Shown here in pieces: positions 61,062 through 64,000 of a DNA stretch of 64,000 nt. Origin of the DNA: Granulicella sibirica (GTDB lineage: Bacteria; Acidobacteriota; Terriglobia; Terriglobales; Acidobacteriaceae); NCBI RefSeq assembly GCF_004115155.1, contig NZ_RDSM01000002.1, forward strand, positions 992,001 through 1,056,000, read 5' to 3'. The stretch's first letter is position 1, and each line of letters starts with the position of its first letter. The position numbers were made by a program, and so were the translations under genes. The notes under the pieces are model-generated. The model made no database searches. It was not told where the DNA came from and saw only the letters and a list, made by a program, of their open reading frames with translations.

Positions 61062-61558
61062 AATACGCCCCCTGCCGAGGTAGATCTAAGTCCCCGACGA
61101 CATAATCAAATTGACGCATCCCTGCAAAAAGCTCCGGTTTCTGCAATAACTCCGCAACACAGTTCGCCGTCACCCCCAGATAGGTCTAGGGGTTCGCTCA
61201 TAAAACACCAGCCTAGCCGTGCGTACTCTGGGAAGCAATCACCACAAGGTTGCAGTGTTTCAAAATGAAATCAAGGTTCCCAACTCGACGACTCAAGAAA
61301 CTTCCGTGTAGCGGCGAGCGACTAAGTAGCTCATCCCAGTAATATTCCCTCGGGCTATCGAATCCGGTCAGCTGAAGGGAACTGCTTCAGCCGTGCCGCC
61401 CAAACTTAATCGAGAACGAGGCTGAGATACGTTTCCCTTTACCGAACTCCGTAAAGCCCCCAGACCGTTTCGTGCCCGCGAACCAAAGCGGCAGACCAGA
61501 ACTTTGGCGTACAAATTGCACCTTGCAACTATGCACCTACCTTCTGCGGAGGCTTACC
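61062..61558. other. Long intergenic region upstream of the small protein at 61559
   Basis: 497 nt with no supported gene and lower GC than the genes. It includes a 7-bp hairpin GCTGAAG-GGAACTG-CTTCAGC at about 61370-61390 and a CUGAGA stretch near 61422 that does not develop into a TPP riboswitch. The HD-GYP promoter (minus) and a leader for 61559 should lie here; an unrecognised RNA is possible. Confidence 0.5.
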
Positions 61559-61996
61559 ATGCCACACTTCGAACGGGTTCGCGACGTTATCTCAGGCCCC
61601 TTCAGCCCTGACATCATTCAGCAGCGCACCTCCGCCGGTTGGCGAATGCTCTCCATCGAGTGGCGCCGCGAACTTCCTGGCCTCGAAGCGCCATCCCACG
61701 GAGCCTATGCCGACGACATCCCGTACGGTCTCCGCATCTCCGACGACTGCCAGCGCCTCGAGGTCGACCCAGGCGAGAACAACGTCCTCCTCCTCATGAT
61801 GGAGCTCCTCGCCCAGGACTTCGCCTACTCCGCCATCGTCAGCGACCTAAACGAGAAGGGCTACCGCATGCGCGACGGCAATCCATGGAACCGCATCGCG
61901 GTCTTCAACATGATGCCCCGCCTCATCGAAGTAGGCCCGCGCCTCTTCTCCAACCGTGTCAACCTCAAAAAGTTGTCAAGCCCCAAGACCACATAA
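61559..61996 (+). CDS. Small protein with a recombinase-like DNA-binding segment
   Basis: A 145-residue protein. The second half, YSAIVSDLNEKGYRMRDGNP and WNRIAVFNMMPRLIEVGPRLF, follows the pattern of the recombinase domain of large serine recombinases (I-x-x-LNE-x-G-x-x-x-x-G-x-x-W-x-x-x-x-V-x-x-x-L). The catalytic resolvase domain is absent. The first half (GWRMLSIEWRRELPG) is not recognised. GGAGG lies 6 nt before the ATG at 61559, so this start is preferred over an earlier one. It may be a DNA-binding regulator derived from a recombinase. No mobile-element ends were seen. Confidence 0.72.
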   Translation: MPHFERVRDVISGPFSPDIIQQRTSAGWRMLSIEWRRELPGLEAPSHGAYADDIPYGLRISDDCQRLEVDPGENNVLLLMMELLAQDFAYSAIVSDLNEKGYRMRDGNPWNRIAVFNMMPRLIEVGPRLFSNRVNLKKLSSPKTT

Positions 61997-62241
61997 TCTT
62001 TTCAATTCAATAGGGATAGTCCCTGTCATAGTGGTTTCGGCCGGTCTTCTATAATAAGCACAGAGAACAGCGACGGAGAATTCATCCGGCTGCTGCGCTC
62101 TCATGCCTCATCGGACAAGAGCAGTCGAACTCTAACTCCTGTTTTATGAGGGATTCGCGCGATAAATCCTCGCAAATCGTTCAAAGAGAATGATATGGCC
62201 CACTGCACAGGGGGAAGGGGTACCCCCCGTATGACACGCGC
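61997..62241. other. Leader region upstream of ksgA
   Basis: A perfect TATAAT at 62052-62057 lacks a clear -35 partner. A small AGGGA-TAG-TCCCT palindrome sits at about 62012-62024, and GGGGTACCCC near 62216-62225 is just before the ksgA start region. No gene is supported. Confidence 0.4.
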
Positions 62242-63048
62242 ATGACATCACCTCGCAAGCCCAAACTCGGTCAGAACTTCCTCGCTGACGACACCGCTCG
62301 CCATGCCATCGCCGATGCCATCGGCGACCCTAGCGACCGTACTGTCATTGAAATCGGCCCAGGACACGGCGCCATCACCACGATCCTCGCCCCACGCTGT
62401 CGCCGCCTGATCCTGGTTGAACTCGACCGAGCCCTCGCCGCCGAACTCCGCTTCCGCTTTCGCGAAACCCCGTCCGTCGAAGTCATCGAAGCCGACATTC
62501 TCACCGTCGATCTCCCAGCCCTTGTTCCCCATGGCGAAACCGCCGACGTGATCGGCAATCTTCCCTACTACATCACCTCGGACATTCTCCTCAAGCTCTT
62601 TGCCGCCTCCGCGCATCTCCGGAGAGCAGTCCTGATGATGCAACGCGAGGTTGCCGAGCGCATCGCCGCGTCTCCCGGTGTCCGGGATTATGGTTTACTG
62701 TCCGCAACCACACAGCTCTACGCCCGCGTTGACAACCTCTTTACGCTCCCGCCAAGCGCCTTCAATCCGCCACCAGACGTCTTCTCGACGGTCATCCGCC
62801 TCGACTTCGCATCCCGCTTCGCCGATCTCGGCGTAGATCCCGCCTCCTTCGACACCTTCCTCCGCCGAGCCTTCGCCCAGAAGCGCAAGACTCTGCGCAA
62901 CAACCTGCGCGCCGCCAACTGGACCAGCACTCAAATCGAGTCCAACTGGCCAGAAAACCTCCCACCCGAGGCCCGCGCCGAATCCCTCACCCTCGAGCAG
63001 ATGGCGTCGGTCTATCTAGCTCTGAATCAAAGCCAAGCGCATTATTGA
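62242..63048 (+). CDS. rsmA: 16S rRNA dimethyladenosine transferase
   Basis: The 268-residue KsgA/RsmA enzyme that dimethylates A1518 and A1519 of 16S rRNA late in small-subunit assembly. It begins KPKLGQNFLADD, the family signature. The SAM-binding motif is VIEIGPGHGAIT (35-46) and the catalytic motif N106-L-P-Y109 lies in GNLPYYIT. The C-terminal helical domain (RRAFAQKRKTLRNNL) is complete. Normal length. It overlaps the convergent gene at 63042 by 7 bp. Confidence 0.95.
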   Translation: MTSPRKPKLGQNFLADDTARHAIADAIGDPSDRTVIEIGPGHGAITTILAPRCRRLILVELDRALAAELRFRFRETPSVEVIEADILTVDLPALVPHGETADVIGNLPYYITSDILLKLFAASAHLRRAVLMMQREVAERIAASPGVRDYGLLSATTQLYARVDNLFTLPPSAFNPPPDVFSTVIRLDFASRFADLGVDPASFDTFLRRAFAQKRKTLRNNLRAANWTSTQIESNWPENLPPEARAESLTLEQMASVYLALNQSQAHY

Positions 63049-63716
63049 GCAGTCAGGCCAGCCTCTTCAAGCATCTTCGCCGCCCGCAATCGAACCCGCT
63101 GCATCAGTTCCGTATCGTTGGCAATGGCCCGAAGGGATGGCGCAATCATTCCCACCTCGCAAGCCTGGTGCCCTTCTAGCATGCTCCCGAGGGAGATCAT
63201 CTCGGCGTCCAGGCCAAGACGATCGAAACGCCTCTTAAAGTCCAGCCTGCGCCCAATCTCGATCGTAGTCGCCGCAGCCTGAAAAAGGTCAGTCAGCGCC
63301 GCAACCTGCTTCACCTCGGAAAAGTTATAAGCGCATTCACCTTGGCCATCGGGTCCTGAATAACTCAGTACCTTATCCCCCGTTTTGGCGATGTTCTTCA
63401 CCTTCGATTCGCAAACGATCGCGAACCGATCAGCGCCTCGAGCCAGTTCGAAGATCTTCGCGGTGGTCGCATCCGTAAAAGTTATCGAGCGATCGATAAC
63501 CGGACTAGGCATTGGAGGCAGATCGTCGCCAGCAGCAACCTTCGGAGCCGCAAGCTCCGCGTGGTAACTCGCCTGTCCATTCTCCGCGACCGTGATCTTA
63601 TACTTCGGAGTCTCGAGCCCAGGTCGATCCTGGCTGTACGAAACCTTGGCTGTGGAGCTTTGCCCACAAGCAACCCGCAAACCAAGCAGAAGAAAGAATC
63701 CAACCCAAACCCTCAA
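63042..63716 (-). CDS. Exported protein of unknown function
   Basis: A 224-residue protein with a signal peptide ([18 protein letters not shown]). The mature part starts with beta strands ([18 protein letters not shown]), and a helical C-terminus ([22 protein letters not shown]) follows. Two cysteine-containing strands ([20 protein letters not shown]) might form a disulfide. No family recognised. The start is a TTG overlapping the ruvC stop (TTGA), so it is coupled to ruvC translation; AGGGTG lies upstream. It may be a periplasmic protein with no link to recombination. Confidence 0.72.
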   Translation of the reverse strand: MRVWVGFFLLLGLRVACGQSSTAKVSYSQDRPGLETPKYKITVAENGQASYHAELAAPKVAAGDDLPPMPSPVIDRSITFTDATTAKIFELARGADRFAIVCESKVKNIAKTGDKVLSYSGPDGQGECAYNFSEVKQVAALTDLFQAAATTIEIGRRLDFKRRFDRLGLDAEMISLGSMLEGHQACEVGMIAPSLRAIANDTELMQRVRLRAAKMLEEAGLTAQ

Positions 63717-64000
63717 CGCGCACCCTGCATCGTAAACGTCTGCGCCGTATGCAGATGGCAGATCGCCACAGCCAACGCATCGGCGGCATCCGCTGATTCA
63801 GGCGCAACCTCGAGCCCAAGCAGGCGAGTCACCATGAACTGCACCTGCTCCTTCGCGGCAAGCCCATAACCAACCACCGAACTCTTCACTGACAACGGAG
63901 CATATTCCGCCACTTCAAGCCCGCAAGTCGCGGCCGCAAGCATCGCCACACCGCGAACCTGACCAAGCTTCAGTGCGGACTTCGCATTGGCCGAGAAGAA
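63713..64000 (-). CDS. ruvC: Holliday junction resolvase RuvC, C-terminal part
   Basis: The frame is open to the right edge, so the N-terminus lies outside the window. The visible 95 residues contain [20 protein letters not shown] (FFxxNxxSALKLGQARG in the family), the [21 protein letters not shown] segment (as [18 protein letters not shown]) and [16 protein letters not shown], whose Asp residues complete the catalytic acidic set. RuvC cuts four-way DNA junctions made by RuvAB. The downstream exported protein overlaps its stop. Confidence 0.93.
   Translation of the reverse strand, partial: FFSANAKSALKLGQVRGVAMLAAATCGLEVAEYAPLSVKSSVVGYGLAAKEQVQFMVTRLLGLEVAPESADAADALAVAICHLHTAQTFTMQGAR

Noticed and set aside
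61415..61460. CUGAGA with following pyrimidine-rich stretch, resembling the start of a TPP riboswitch
   Set aside because: The second conserved half (GAACCUGAUCUGG-like) and the P1 stem are absent, and no thiamine gene follows.

Overview
The window reads as a chromosomal segment of a GC-rich, flagellated, diderm heterotroph, most probably of the Acidobacteriota (Granulicella/Terriglobus/Edaphobacter type). The basis is the codon usage (strong C/G at third positions), an ADOP-type (Acidobacterial duplicated orphan permease) gene with its PadR regulator, type-B succinate dehydrogenase, an LPS-export permease, outer-membrane barrels, and short dispersed palindromes of a kind I associate with this group. 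Taxonomy is inference; no rRNA or tRNA gene was seen.

Layout. 1-8.4 kb: a carbohydrate region with a FucP-type sugar porter, 3-methyladenine glycosylase I, a ROK regulator, a secreted GH67 alpha-glucuronidase with a C-terminal carbohydrate-binding-like domain, and a secreted type-B carboxylesterase. 8.6-14.3 kb: a Tat-type flavin amine oxidase, two overlapping secreted amidohydrolases and a secreted repeat-rich protein. 14.8-21.2 kb: smc convergent with a single-chain LptF-LptG fusion. 21.2-27.4 kb: copA/copZ copper export, a small ORF and sdhC-sdhA-sdhB. 27.5-34.1 kb: rdgB, a TPR protein, a YjbQ protein, then a flagellar block (motB, motA, flbD-like and a 59-codon ORF on minus; flagellin, fliD, fliS on plus). 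34.2-39.7 kb: an ABC exporter, FKBP, M19 dipeptidase, a monooxygenase-like protein and two cyclophilins. 39.7-43.3 kb: an AT-richer orphan gene, mdh, a Myb-like protein and glnA, with a cluster of dispersed repeats between mdh and the Myb-like gene. 43.9-47.1 kb: agmatine-to-putrescine genes (aguB, aguA) flanking a VOC protein and a barrel. 47.1-49.1 kb: an accessory patch with a PepSY-like/PIN-domain pair, a frameshifted DUF1871-like gene and a TadA-DUF3175 fusion. 49.4-59.5 kb: SDR, glutaredoxin, YpfJ-type metallopeptidase, ADOP permease with PadR, FecR-domain protein, GT39 glycosyltransferase and FadL-type porin. 59.6-64 kb: a tandem HD-GYP protein, a small protein resembling a recombinase DNA-binding part, ksgA, a secreted unknown and the 3' end of ruvC.

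How the parts work together. The sugar porter, ROK repressor, GH67 and esterase are consistent with glucuronoxylan side-chain removal and uptake. aguA and aguB form two consecutive steps from agmatine to putrescine. sdhCAB and mdh are TCA-cycle steps. The flagellar block supplies filament, cap, chaperone and stator.

The most interesting items are the PepSY-like/PIN unit, the TadA-DUF3175 fusion with a well-placed internal ribosome binding site and GTG, a palindromic repeat sitting in frame inside smc, the dispersed GTCATTCCCGAAGGGAAT repeats, a possibly leaderless PadR promoter with direct repeats, and paired hairpins upstream of the SDR gene.
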